NCBI GenBank assembly: GCA_021234155.1
Contig: JAJEKV010000017.1
Coordinates: 8,035,253-8,099,252 of the forward strand
DNA: 64,000 bases
Direction: 5' to 3'
Source of the DNA: Isoetes taiwanensis
Taxonomy: Eukaryota; Streptophyta; Lycopodiopsida; Isoetales; Isoetaceae
The translations under genes were made by a program, and so were the position numbers. The notes beneath the pieces are model-generated. The model was not told the origin of the DNA, did no database searches, and saw only the letters and a program-made list of their open reading frames with translations. Positions 24,080 to 34,541 of the stretch are shown one piece after another; positions within the stretch are counted from its first letter, which is position 1, and each line of letters opens with the position of its first letter.

Positions 24080-24880
24080 CTCTCTCCGATGCTGCTTCTC
24101 AGCGGCAGATAAAGGTCCTCGAACCGTCTGATCAATCTGCATAGGCTCAGGTCCAGACCTGCTGGATTCTACAGATGAGACCGAGGAAGGTGTAGCTACA
24201 GGGGCTTGTGTGATTGAGAAGACCTGACTACATTTCGCCTGTGTTCGAAGAGCCGATTATTACATCGAACTGCAAATCTGATGGCTTCTTCCAAAGCTTG
24301 AGGGTCCTCCATAGACAACAACATATCTTTGACATCCTCACGTAACCCCCTTCGGAAACGATCTCGAAGTGCAACACTATCCCAGCAGTATCCACCGCAA
24401 TCTGACGAAATTCTGATGCATATACTGAAGCTGGACGAGAGCCGTGCCTTAGATTGCAAAGTTTTGTGACGGTTGTGCGCTGATGATCGGTGTCTCCAAA
24501 GTATGCCTCGAGCTCTGCAATGAAAGCAGCAAAATCTTGCAACTCTGGACCTTCTTTCTCCAATAAAGGATTAAACCAACTTAGAGTTGGCCCTGTGAGG
24601 AGAGAACCAATCAGCCCAACTTGTTCCTGGGCCGTAGGATATCTATGAGGGTGGAGCTGGAACACAAGCCAGATCTGATTCAGAAAACCACCGAGCTTGG
24701 ACTGAGTGCCGTCAAACTTCTCTGGCAGGCTAATCTAAAGCTCTGATAGCCTCACTTCAGAGCTAGAAGCAGATTCATGTGAAGCAACACATTCCTTAAG
24801 CTCTTTATTGTCCAACTGCAACTGCTGGCATACTCCAACAAGCTCTTGGACCTGCTGTAATAAGTTAAAATTTCCTCCAT
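24080..24880 (-). pseudogene. Gypsy gag
   Basis: Begins with a coiled-coil-like stretch (LLQQVQELVGVCQQLQLDNK), then LPEKFDGTQSKLGGFLNQIW and the retrotransposon gag core (LLTGPTLSWFNPLLE, LEAYFGDTDHQRTTVTKLC, YASEFRQIAVDTAG). One stop precedes LPEKFDG and a frameshift follows at about 24390, after which the frame continues as ALRDRFRRGLREDVKDMLLS. Gag normally forms the virus-like particle. Confidence 0.88.
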
Positions 24881-25100
24881 AGATATAAAATCACTAAATA
24901 TGAGCAAAATAAATGCTTAGGATCAGAGCAAGCAAGAACTGTCAAGGGGTTCCGGTTCAAACTGTCATGGACTTACGCGAAAACAAGGAAAATACGTGGA
25001 AAATATGCAAGAAATACGGAAGAAATACGCCAAGATTGCCTCCGGTCAGGATTGTGCCACTCTAATGGATGAGATCATGCCAAGTGTCGCGCATGCATGT

Positions 25101-25124
25101 AGGTTCTAGAATATTCTAGAACCT
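25101..25124. promoter_or_regulatory. Perfect heat shock element palindrome
   Basis: A perfect 24-bp palindrome contains TTCTAGAATATTCTAGAA (25104-25121). That is four alternating nTTCn/nGAAn units with exact 2-bp spacing, the textbook binding site for trimeric heat shock factors. A TATA-like cttaaaaata follows at 25125 on the plus strand. It lies between the gag start of the minus-strand gypsy and the plus-strand LINE, possibly in the gypsy 5' LTR. Function is inferred. Confidence 0.7.
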
Positions 25125-25169
25125 CTTAAAAATAGCCCCACATATGAGAAAGACATGAGGAAATGTTTA

Positions 25170-25262
25170 ACAAATATTGGTAGTGCACTTGGCAAGGTGT
25201 GTGACTCGCAACTACAAGGTTGCGAGTTCAAATTCTGTCTTGTGCAATTACCCTTTTACATC
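25170..25262 (+). repeat. tRNA-derived SINE-like sequence
   Basis: The stretch taacaaatattggtagtgc resembles a tRNA D-arm/A-box, and gagttcaaattct resembles a B-box at the usual distance. It does not fold into a complete cloverleaf, so it is a SINE head or tRNA pseudogene rather than a working tRNA. Confidence 0.4.
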
Positions 25263-25941
25263 CGTGTGACGACCATCTTTTGTACATACGAGTATAATTT
25301 TTGTATGACATGAATATCGCACAGAAGACTTACGAAGGCAGGCACTAGCACGGCTTGACCTGATCCGTCCTGTGGCAAATCGAATGCAGAATCGTCCTGT
25401 GGCAAGTCAGATGGATGCCAAATCAGATACAGACGCCTGTGGTAATGGCGGCTTGATGTTAAATAAATCGGCATGAGGCAAGAAAGAGCGCTCCCTTCTT
25501 GTGGAGATTTGGTCGGATTCTAATCGGCATATGGCAAGGTGGCCGGAAAGTCAAATTAGATGTGGAGAGTCTGATCTCTATGATATTGCAGAGTTGTATT
25601 ATTGTACTGTTGCTGGTGCAATCAGGACTGAATTGGAGATCTGAACTAGAATGATATTGATGGAGCTCATGAGGCTCTCCAGGCGATGGATGCTCATAGA
25701 GCCTATTCAATTTAATGCCTTATTTATCAACTACGGTCATATTTAAACTAACATAAAATAAGAAAAACTCCATATATCTTTCTTTAGATTTGGCTTTATA
25801 TGACAGTACAAAAAAAACTCGCTAAGTCTACAAAAACCCTTTGTATTTTCTTTGGTTCAGACATGACTTTTACATGCCAATGGAGGGTCTTCTCTGCCGA
25901 TTTCTGCATCCCAAATTGTTCCAGCTACTCCACCAGCAAAT

Positions 25942-26247
25942 ATGAACGCTCCACAAACCTCAAAGGCAGTTTTTGTTGCAAACGCTGATGGCTCCCAAGC
26001 TTTTTCCGTTTCAATCCATGATGATGGCAACCAAGCTTCTATATTCTCTCGCCTGCCTGATTACGACCAGGTTAGAGGTGCTCGCACAACAAAGAACCTA
26101 TATGTGGACGAATTGAAGGAGATAGACAAGCTCTTAGGTGAAATCAATCAAGTATGGTCTGCTAAGAAAAAAGTAGTTGATCATGAACTAACAGGTCCTG
26201 AAGCGCCTGACCGTGGAGCTTGGAAGTGCCAAGATTCTGTTCAGTGA
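25942..26247 (+). CDS. Unrecognised ORF upstream of the LINE, possibly LINE ORF1 5' part
   Basis: About 101 codons starting ATG, with a balanced composition and an amphipathic Lys/Glu stretch (YVDELKEIDKLLGEINQVW). I recognise no domain. Its position just 5' of the DUF4283-type ORF1 and on the same strand suggests it could be the N-terminal part of LINE ORF1, but it could also be a host exon. Confidence 0.35.
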   Translation: MNAPQTSKAVFVANADGSQAFSVSIHDDGNQASIFSRLPDYDQVRGARTTKNLYVDELKEIDKLLGEINQVWSAKKKVVDHELTGPEAPDRGAWKCQDSVQ

Positions 26248-26438
26248 GTCTCTCAATCATGTTTTAGCAGTTGGATAATGCAAAATCTGCCACACTCTGA
26301 GGTTCACTGAGTATCTGGGGCTATTGCCTTTGTAGAGAGGGGTAATAAGATGGATATAATGAAGCGGTTGAATGAGCCTGCAAATGCAGCATCTCCCTCT
26401 TCCTCTGTACAAGACATTAGTCAAGTTCAATCGGTGGT

Positions 26439-27326
26439 ATGCACCACAAGACTCTGTTGATTGATCTGGATCCGAACGATTATCTCAAGTGCTTACAGAA
26501 CTTGGTCGCTTACTCTGTCATGGCATATTGGACTGGCTCATTTTTTGACATGAACAAGATTGGATCCTGGCTTAAGGCTCTTCTTCGCAAACATGGCATC
26601 CATTCCTTTGAGTCAATTAAAGCTATATAATGTAGAGGGTTTTTCCTTATCAAAATCAAAGACGTTGGAGATATGGACAAATTGGTGCCTAGAATGTGGA
26701 TACACTGGGCGGTACTGTCCTTTCCTAAAATACTATCATGGCTTTACTATCAATCTCCCTCTTCGGGCTCGTCTCACTTGCTGGTTTCAGATCCTTGACT
26801 TCCCCCCTGATCTCCTTGCTCCAAAATTCCTTATGACAATTTCCAAAGTTTTAGACATTCATATTGCCCATACCATTACTAGAGGCTCTCAGATTTGTGT
26901 GGACTTGTAGAAAAGAAGCTACCCTTCGAGATCATAGTCAGATGTGGTGAATTTTACTCTTGTTTTAAACTTCAACTTTTCAATACCTCTAATTTGTGTC
27001 GTTGGTTCCCCTCTGTTAAGCTGCATGTATCTTTTGGCTCTTCGACCCTATCAAATGCAACATCTCGTGTTCCTCCACCAGCTCCTGCACCCGTTTCCCA
27101 TGCCCATTCTCCCTCACGTTCTAGTTCGGCAATTCCTCCCAGGATTGATGTTAGCTCTTCCACTGATGCTCCAATGCATAGGCTTCCTCAGGGTTCTATT
27201 TCAGATCCACCTTTCTTCCATGCTCTCCCGTTGTCTAGTCTGGTCCACATGAGACTTCTATTACGTCCGCCCATGACCCCTTCTCTCCTCAGCTATGGAA
27301 GTATTGCCTTCTCCATCGCCTCATGA
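26439..27326 (+). pseudogene. LINE ORF1 (DUF4283-like) with frameshifts
   Basis: The first part reads LLIDLDPNDYLKCLQNLVAY and ends KALLRKHGIHSFESIKAI. The next frame supplies GFFLIKIKDVGDMDKLVPRM. A further frame gives RARLTCWFQILDFPPDLLA and SKVLDIHIAHTITRG, then LPFEIIVRCGEF and a Pro/Ser-rich tail. This is the DUF4283 pattern of plant LINE ORF1 RNA-binding proteins, spread over three frames. Confidence 0.75.
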
Positions 27327-27489
27327 GTCAGCATCTCAAGAATGGACATTGATCACCACTAGAAGGAACAAGCATTTCCAAGCTCGTAGGCGTCCAAGAT
27401 TTCCCCTTGATAGCTTATGATTCACCAACACCTATGAGGTCGCCCAAGTGTAGAAGGAGAAAGGCTATTTTGGAGTCTCAAACTCCTTC

Positions 27490-28512
27490 ATGAATATGCT
27501 CAGTTGGAAGATGAGGGGTTTGAAGTTCTCCCCCATGAAGAGGGCTAGAGTAGCAGTACAGATTCGACAGTTGCATCCTCAAATCATTTGTCTTCGAGAG
27601 CACAAATGCACTCCAGGTATTGTCGTTGGTCTGTTAAATGTTCTGGGTTATCAGCAGGTTGGGTTGGGTTGGCCGGTGTGTCATGTCGATCCCGTGGTGG
27701 TTCTTTCATTTCTTGGTCTCTGGATGTCAATGTCACTTTCACATGTAAGGATATATGGGGCATATGGACCGCGATTAAGTGGGTACAGGATGGGACTGAG
27801 GGGCATCATTAATGTTTATGTCCCTAACAGCTATCGCAAGCGAGCAACCTTATGGGCTTCTATTCGTAAGAAATTGAAGTGCTGGGGTAACCAGATCCCA
27901 TGGCTGCTTCTGGGTGACTTTAACATGGTAGAGACTGCAGCAGATCGCTTGGCGAAAGGAGCGACAGTCTCTGGCTTTGAGAAGAAACAGTGGGCCATTT
28001 GTTGATGGAGCACAATTTTTTAGAGGTGCTGGTGATGCGGGCTTCACATGGTGTAATAGTGCGCATGATACAACACGACTGGCAGCTTGGCATGATAGGT
28101 GTTATGCAAATATGTTCGTGCAACAACATATGTTCTAGCTTTGTATCGCAAAAACTTCCTCTTGCAAATAGTGTCAGATCACCATCCCCAGATCATTCAG
28201 TCTGTGGATCTGCAAACGTATTCTACTAGAATGACTATATTTGAGCTTAATACTCGCTACCTAGAGAATCGGGAGTTCTTGCAAGGTTGTGAGGCAACCT
28301 GGTGCTCTATACCTCCCGAAGACAGTATAATGAGAAGGTTGGTCTCTGTGCTCGCTATTGTGAAATCTTTTATGAAGCAATCGAGTCGGGAAAGAGTTCG
28401 TCATAAGAGGGAGAAGTATGTTGAACTAGAACAAATCAGACTCTTTGGTGGCATGCATGCACGAGAGGTCAATTTATGTGGGAAATTTAGAGTCTTGACG
28501 CTATCAGTATGA
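27490..28512 (+). pseudogene. LINE ORF2 endonuclease domain
   Basis: Starts MNMLSWKMRGLKF (family: NVRGL). Active-site motifs visible are LREHKC (family LQETK), IPWLLLGDFNMVE (GDFN) and IVSDHHPQII (SDH). Frame breaks occur near 28000 and 28100. The enzyme nicks target DNA to prime reverse transcription. Confidence 0.88.
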
Positions 28513-28774
28513 GACAAGATAAGATGAAAGCTGGACTAGCCTAATTGAAAGAAGGAGACAGGTGCTCCAAGATGTTCTTTAGGGCAGCACGTTGGAAACG
28601 CCAGTGCTCAGCTCTATCTTCTATTATGGTTGCTGTCTCTTGGAGCTAGAGCAGCTAATGGCCTTTTTGCCTACACATTTTGCCCACTTCTTTCAGGAAG
28701 AAGCCTCTCCCCTTTCAACAAGAAGCGATAGACATTGTCGTTTCTAAGCTACACCCTATTATCTCACCATCTCA

Positions 28775-29636
28775 ATGACAGGAGATGATCTCCCTCTCAC
28801 TCTTGAGAATCTGCAGTCTGCTATGAAACTAATGGCCAAAGCTAAGTGTCCAGGTATAGATGGCATTCCAATAGAGTTCTTTATGGTATCCTGGGAATGG
28901 TCTTCATCTCTAGTTTGGGATGCATATCATGAGCTCCGGCATTCCCATCAATTGGACAAAATCTTGAATACTAGGCTTATAGCTCTCATTCCTAAGCTGA
29001 AAGAGCCTAGGACTATCTCTGAATGGAGACCCATTACATTGCTGCTAGTTATATATAAGATTATTGCTAAAGCTTATGCGGAGAAGCTCAAAACCATTCC
29101 GGGCGCTTCAATTACTGAGGAACAGATAGGTTTCCTACTGGGCAGACACAATCTAGATAATGTTTCAACGGCTTATGAGGGGATGTATTGGGCTCCCGCA
29201 TCGGGGCAAAGTGTGGCTTACTTGAAGCTTGATTTCGCCAAAGCATACGAAAGTGTCTCTTGGGAACTTCTTCTTCGAATCATGCCTACGCTAGGCTTTA
29301 GACCATCCTTCTGCTCTCTTGTTTGGAAGCTTCTATGCTCTGCTACAACAGCAATTCTCTTTGCATATTTTCAGTCAGCAGGGGCATTCGGCAGGGATGT
29401 CCCTTAGCTCCATTCCTGTTTACCATTGTAGCAGAGGGGTTGTCGCAGCTTCTGCAATACGCTCTAGATGACCATCTCATTCAGGACCTACAACTAGCCG
29501 ATGGTTTGCAATTTATTTGTAATCAATTTGCTGATGACACATTTCTCTTGCTAAGGGTAGACGAGGAGAATCTTGACGTGGCAAAGCAGCTGTTAGATAT
29601 CCTCTTTGGCCTGGGGATGCTTGCTTAATTTGCAAA
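28775..29636 (+). pseudogene. LINE ORF2 reverse transcriptase
   Basis: Motifs in order: AKCPGIDGIPIEFF, EWRPITLLLVIYKIIAKAYA, QIGFLLGRHNLDNV, YLKLDFAKAYESVSW (first catalytic Asp), then after a +1 shift near 29385 GIRQGCPLAPFLF and QFADDTFLLL (catalytic Asp pair). Residues are intact; only the frame is broken. Confidence 0.93.
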
Positions 29637-30070
29637 AATGCAGCGCAGTTTGAGCTTTAGGCCACCCACCCCCATCCTACTTGCAGTGGTACCCATGGAA
29701 AGTTATACCAGCTGGGGAGCCAACACGTCTACTCGGGATCCCTTTTGGCATGGGCATCTCTATTTCTAATGCGTGGGATTAGATCTTATTGGGTCTCCAG
29801 AGGCCCCTTCTCTACTGGAGGGGAGCATCTTTATCGATGGCAGGCAGGATACAGGTTGCTGAGTCAGTGCTTTGCAGTACACATGTTTATGTAGTTTTTG
29901 CTCTTTTAGCGCCATCCAGCAAGTTTAAGCAAATCTCTGCTCTAGTGCATAATTTTATATCTTAAAGACCCATTTTTTAAAGGTATGGAGTTCTGTTTGG
30001 TGTAAAGGCATCCTCCCAAAGCAGCCTTCTTTGGCAGATTGCTCATCGAGCTCTTCGAACGAATGCCAGA

Positions 30071-30470
30071 GTGCAACCTTTCAAACCAATCGTGAGCCCT
30101 TTATCCCAAATTTGTAAGTCTGATCCAGAAGCCATTGAGCATTATTTCTACCTTTGTCCTGACATTCAGTGTATTTGGGAATGGACGCGTACTTGTTTTC
30201 ACCATCGCCCTAACAGTCAACACTTGCTGTTGGGTTTGTCTCCTGCAAATTGGCCTCGCCTTGAGAAGCTTGCTTTTAATATATGTAGGGCCTATCATTT
30301 GTTGGGTCATCTTGAAGAGAAGAAATTAGCCCATCTTTAGAGGAAAGTTTTGTGCTCCTCACTCATTGCTTCACGAGGTTAAGTCCAGGCTGTACAATCA
30401 ATTTCAAGTGTCTACATTACTAGATGAGGAGAAGGATAGGATTTGGGGAGATTATCTCCACCTCATCTAG
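30071..30470 (+). pseudogene. LINE ORF2 C-terminal zinc-binding (zf-RVT) fragment
   Basis: Reads CKSDPEAIEHYFYLCPDIQCIW, the C-x-H-x-C pattern of the zf-RVT domain at the end of plant L1 ORF2. It is out of frame with the RT, from which it is separated by about 430 bp of broken sequence. Confidence 0.75.
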
Positions 30471-30878
30471 TCCTTCTATGGTGTACATTTTCTCTATTTA
30501 AATTTCTGTATGCCTTCCTATTCTTTATTTACTTTTTCCTTATTTTCGTCTCCTTATCGTTTCCTTATGGGTTTTTTTGCTAACGTTGACTGTTCTTATC
30601 AGACACTTCTGGAACCGAAAAGACCGGCATGCAAATCCTGACCTGTCTGCCCCACAAATGCCTCCCCACAAATGCCGTTTCTTTCTATCTTGATACCATC
30701 TATCTTGATACCATGCACACAGATAAGCCCAAAAATAAATAGATGCCAGAGCCGATTTTTTACTGCTTACCTACGCCTTCCATACGATTTAGCATACAAT
30801 ACAAGGCTAAACCATGCCAGAAATACCGCTCGCAAATACCAAACGAAAATATTGCAAGTTTATGTCGTCCCTAAACAA

Positions 30879-30899
30879 AATAAATAAATAAATAAATAA
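30879..30899. repeat. (TAAA)n simple repeat
   Basis: About five TAAA units. It may be the 3' tail of the LINE or an independent microsatellite. Confidence 0.8.
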
Positions 30900-31315
30900 G
30901 GCGCTCGGAATTTAAGGGCATAATCTTTCAAATCTTTCAAATATAAATGTTGAGAACTTATTAAATCGAAGCCTTGCACTAGAACTTATATTAAGTGGCA
31001 TTCAAAACCACAATAATTGTTAATAAAAAGTGATTGTCACAAGAGAGAAGAAATTTAGTTAGACTTATCATTCTTTGTTGAACCGCATAAAACTAAGACT
31101 TGAAGATGGTTTGCCGGTTGCATTTCTATAAGCCCACCTCGTAGGAACTGCACAAATAATCATTAATCCGTTGGCTCTCGCTTCAAATGAACCATAGAAG
31201 TCGTGTGTGTTTACAGGTTACAGATCAGATAATGCTCACTATTAGCTCAGAGGCAATATCACATTTGCAAATCTGAAGATGAATAACCTAATAATCAGAA
31301 GTGGTGGTAGGCAGG

Positions 31316-32199
31316 TTACAGATCACTCCAAATCTTGTAGTCAGTCTTTGGATTTTGGGCATCAAAAATCCCATCCTGGCATGCAACGAAATACGACACT
31401 CTAAGAAGATCAGTGTTAACCAAAGCATGCCCTACCCCTGCAGGACTCACAGCGACCACTACTTCCTCAGGTTGGATAACTGTTTCAGCATATCCTTGCT
31501 CCATCTTTTTGTTTTCAATCTGGTGGCCAAGACCAAAGTGATTGATTTGTTTTCAATTCAGTGGCCAAAATCAAAATAGATAATAAGGAATGAGATGATG
31601 ATCCTTACCCGATACAATGTCTTGGCTCCCCAAATAATAAATGTCTCATTGCAATAATGATGCCTGTGATTTGCCCTCATTAATCCCGGCCGAATCTGTC
31701 CAATATGCACGGCTGTGCAAGAAGTAGCTCCACCTAAATGGAAATTGAAAGAATTTGACCTGATTTTTTTTAAGAACGCTAAATGCAGAGCACAATGCTA
31801 GATATGATGAAGAACCCTAAAATGCAGAGCAGAGTGCGACAAAAATAGAAGAATATGATATGACCTGATTTTTTAAGAACCCTAAATGCAGGGTAGAGCG
31901 CTACCTTGGATGCCGACACGAGCTGCGGCATCGGTGGGATTGAGGAGCCAACCACGGGGATCTTGGCGCAGATCCGGAAGGCGAGGGCTGGATTTGGAAA
32001 GGAGCCTAACTAGATTGGCGTCCTGGTCTGTGCAAGGAAGAATGCGGCGGTTTGGGATGAATGTAGCTTCCCAAAAACAGGCGCCATTTTGGCAGGCAAT
32101 TAGCAGGTAAGAAGTGAGGCAGACGAGCAGGAGCAGGCATGATGCACAGAATAGGAGCAGCGGCGAAGCCCGACGATCCGGCAGCCTGTTCATCGCCAT
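31316..32199 (-). CDS. Membrane-anchored cupin-domain protein, three exons
   Basis: Exons: 32199-31905, 31733-31609, 31519-31316 (stop included), GT-AG introns of 171 and 89 bp, about 207 residues. ATG 32199 (or 32193) is chosen because it lies about 55 bp downstream of a TATA box and opens the frame. The N-terminus MAMNRLPDRR followed by a long hydrophobic stretch (LLLFCASCLLLLVCL) is a signal anchor. The cupin barrel follows. Motif 1 is NHRHHYCNETFIIWG (H-x-H with E four later), and motif 2 is SPAGVGHALVN (P-x-G-x2-H-x3-N). Both metal-ligand motifs are intact, so a metal-binding cupin facing the secretory lumen is likely. I recall similar uncharacterised plant proteins, but substrate and role are unknown. 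It is one of only two intact host genes in the window. Confidence 0.85.
31757..31904. repeat. Three-copy local repeat in cupin intron 1, reaching the 5' splice site
   Basis: The motif aagaacSctaaatgcag recurs at 31772, 31810 and 31875. Two copies share the flank gacctgatttttt. The last copy ends at the donor (cgctac) of intron 1. Confidence 0.75.
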
Positions 32200-32252
32200 A
32201 TCTTGTGGCCATTTGGCGCACCCCAGCACCCAAACCTTTAGGCCTACAGCCC

Positions 32253-32260
32253 CATTTATA
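32253..32260 (-). promoter_or_regulatory. TATA box of the cupin gene
   Basis: TATAAATG reads on the minus strand 54-61 bp upstream of the chosen ATG. This places transcription start near 32228 and gives a 5' leader of about 30 bases. Confidence 0.6.
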
Positions 32261-32462
32261 CTGTATTTTATTTTATTCCATGCCTAATGAACGGAACCCT
32301 CAAATTGCCCCTCTATTGCCTCTATTTTACCACACGGATTTGGCTTCAGAAATTTACCGCGCGCCCCCGAACACACCGCCCTAGGCTGTTATAAAAATGG
32401 AGGATTTAGATCAATTTTGATGGTGATCGGATGGCCCAAAACTCTCGTGGCAGAGTGAGGGC

Positions 32463-32591
32463 GATAACGCCCTGGCCCGAGGGTGTTATTGGAAAAAAAT
32501 TTTGAGGGCCATCAAAATGGCTCGCGCACGCCCTCGCCATTTTGATGGCCCTCAAACTTTTTTTCAATAACACCCTCGACCAGGCGTTATC
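32463..32591. repeat. 129-bp inverted repeat (foldback/MITE-like)
   Basis: Arms of about 57-60 bp: the left arm starts gataacgccctgg and the right arm ends ccaggcgttatc. The internal segments gagggccatcaaaatggc and its complement pair exactly, and a short spacer lies near 32523-32532. It sits about 200 bp upstream of the cupin TATA box. Confidence 0.88.
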
Positions 32592-33275
32592 TACACCATA
32601 ACTGCATGGAGCTTCGCCAAAAAGCTTCCATCTTTGTGTTTGAACGAGGACATCTTTAGCTTCGCTGCGATGCATTGTTCTTCCAACAGCGATCTACAGA
32701 ACAAAGAGCTCGGATCTACTTCTATAGAGCAAGGAGCTCGGATCTATAGAACAAGGAACTTGGATTTGAAGTTACGGCGAAATTTAAGGGTCCCGTTGCA
32801 TTACGCACGGGAAAATATCCCCAATGCACGGGAAAATATCCCCCTTGAATTTTCTGGGAACTAATCCGCTTGGCGACGCCGCCAGCCGAGCGGGAAATTC
32901 AAGGGAGAGATTTTCCCTTATACCTAATTTTCAACAATCCGATATTTCGGGCTACCTATAATTTTCCTATAAGAAACTAGTAAATTGCCTACCGTTGGTT
33001 GGCTTTACATGTGATTGTTCATTTTTTGTGATTATTCCATGTGACTGTTTACTTGAACAATACTTGGAATGAGTTATTTAGATTTTTGGATTTAAAGGTT
33101 GGTTTACGTTAAATTTCTTTAAACATGGAACTATTAGTGTTGTAATGCATTGCTTAAACATTGGACATTTAGATTGAATAATCACCTTAAAAACATCATA
33201 AGTTCCAGCTGACAAATGCAACTTTGTCATGTGCCAATGTCCACAGAAAACATAATGAGAAAAGTGTGCTCAAAC
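32592..33275. other. Noncoding; short duplications
   Basis: Contains small tandem copies (gagctcggatct twice near 32710-32740, and tgcacgggaaaatatcccc twice near 32805-32845) but no recognisable gene. Confidence 0.5.
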
Positions 33276-33570
33276 CCTGGCTATAGTGATATCATGGTCT
33301 TGAACGGAGTTTTGAATATCCTGCGAGGGCATAACCAAATAGGATACACCTGCCAAAGCCCAAACCGTCATTGCGAATTTTATAAAACAACTGAATGAAC
33401 TCTTAACATAAAGGGGAAAAAGGTACCTCAAATTCCCTGACTGAGATTTCCAGAGCATCGGCCAGAGCATGCAAAGGAACCAGCATATCCTGGATGATAT
33501 GCCTTTCGTGGTAATAATTTCTGATGGCCTCGCCCTAAGTAGCCTTCAGAAGGGACATCTTGGGAGGCAT
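33276..33570 (-). pseudogene. DWF1: DWARF1/DIMINUTO (delta24-sterol reductase) pseudogene fragment
   Basis: Two exon remnants joined by a 77-bp GT-AG intron (33350-33426). Exon a (33570-33427) reads MPPKMSLLKAT, stop, GEAIRNYYHERHIIQDMLVP, then LADALEISVREFE. Exon b (33349-33276) reads VYPIWLCPRRIFKTPFKTM and soon meets a second stop. The phrases match the conserved C-terminal half of the plant enzyme that reduces the delta24 bond in phytosterol and brassinosteroid synthesis. The CAG to TAG change after LLKAT and the second stop show loss of function. The intron is retained, so this is a DNA copy, not a retrocopy. It abuts gypsy sequence within about 30 bp of 33570. Confidence 0.88.
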
Positions 33571-34190
33571 AACCGGTGTCAAGGGACCGGTGTCAAGGGA
33601 AGAGCGTCACGGGCCGTGGGTTTTCCCACACGCTGACAGACGTCACACGTGCGAGCATAAGCATGGGCATCTTTGAAGAGCGTGGGCCAGAAGTATCCTG
33701 CCAAAAGAATTTTGCGTGCCGTGGCGTCACCACTAAAATGACCACCACCAAGCCCATCGTGGGCTTGTCGAACGATATCGGGCACCTCGTGAGGGAGGAC
33801 ACAACGACAGAGGACCATATCTTTGCCTCGTTTGTACAAATGGCCTGCAACCATGGTATAGTCACGAAACCGACGGCATGGCGGAGCGCTTTCCGAGAGA
33901 GCGGACGGCAAAGAGCACCAAAGGAGAAGATATTGCCGTGACCGGAAACCGAAGATATTACGAAAAGTTAACAATTGAACATATTGAGCATCCGAAAGGC
34001 ATCCGAAAACAATTGAGCATCCGAAAGGCATCGGAACACCGTCATCCGTGGGATGCGGAAAGATAATCTAGCACCACATGAGATTTGCCTCATGCCTTAT
34101 GAACAATTTCAAAGGGAGAGAACTCTTTGCGAGAATGAGGACCCAACGACTAGCAATTCGGTATTCGGGCGGTTTTGTTGATCAAATATC
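33571..34190 (-). mobile_element. Athila-like gypsy fragment with integrase zinc-binding domain
   Basis: Minus reading gives GHLYKRGKDMVLCRCVLPHE, DIVRQAHDGLGGGHFSGDAT, ARKILLAGYFWPTLFKDAHA and YARTCDVCQRVGKP, a complete HHCC integrase N-terminus. The DNA is clearly homologous to 49380-49910 of the large element, including the stretch ending ttgttgatcaaata, where both similarities stop. A 14-bp unit (accggtgtcaaggg) is doubled at the junction with the DWF1 fragment. Confidence 0.9.
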
Positions 34191-34541
34191 ATGACACCAT
34201 CGGTTGGATTGTAAATCATGCCTTCAACAAAATCGGTACTTTGTGGATTTATCTTGATCCCCATCCTTGGGAACAAAAGAATCAATATCTGTTTTGTCTC
34301 AAAGATCTACGCCAAAAGCACCCTTGATAGGAGTATAAGTAAGAGGCACATAATCCTTGGCCAAATCAGCTTAATCTGCATGACCAAGCGGACCATGGGT
34401 GCCTTAGGCCGGGGAATGCAATGAAAGCAGTCCGAATATTCATTTCTCCTTGTTATACAACTAATGTCCCGTTAGAAAGAATGATTTAGTAAGCCACTAC
34501 GATTATTGGAAAACAAACCATAGATATGAGAACTCCCTTGA

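Larger units (their letters stand above)
18756..24880 (-). mobile_element. Ty3/gypsy chromovirus interrupted by a 1.37-kb insert
   Basis: Minus-strand order is gag (24880-24080), protease (about 23900-23750), a repeat-bearing linker (23390-23000), RT N-terminal half (22912-22511), a foreign insert (22510-21141), RT C-terminal part (21140-20772), RNase H (20677-20350), integrase (about 19960-19000) and chromodomain (18950-18756). Frames are broken in many places. LTRs could not be delimited. The chromodomain (YYFVNWKCYSPSDRTWEPAENL) marks it as a chromovirus. Confidence 0.88.
26439..30480 (+). mobile_element. L1-type non-LTR retrotransposon (LINE), frameshifted
   Basis: Order on the plus strand: ORF1 with a DUF4283-like domain, APE-type endonuclease, reverse transcriptase, and a C-terminal zinc-binding RVT domain. 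This is the standard plant L1 arrangement. At least five frame breaks and stops show it is dead. The 3' end is uncertain: coding ends near 30470, and a TAAA repeat at about 30879-30899 could be the tail. Confidence 0.9.

Noticed and set aside
33276-33570. DWF1 fragment as a working gene rescued by RNA editing of the stops
   Set aside because: Reversing TAG to CAG would need U-to-C editing, known from organelles of some plants, not nuclear transcripts; the copy also lacks both ends of the gene.
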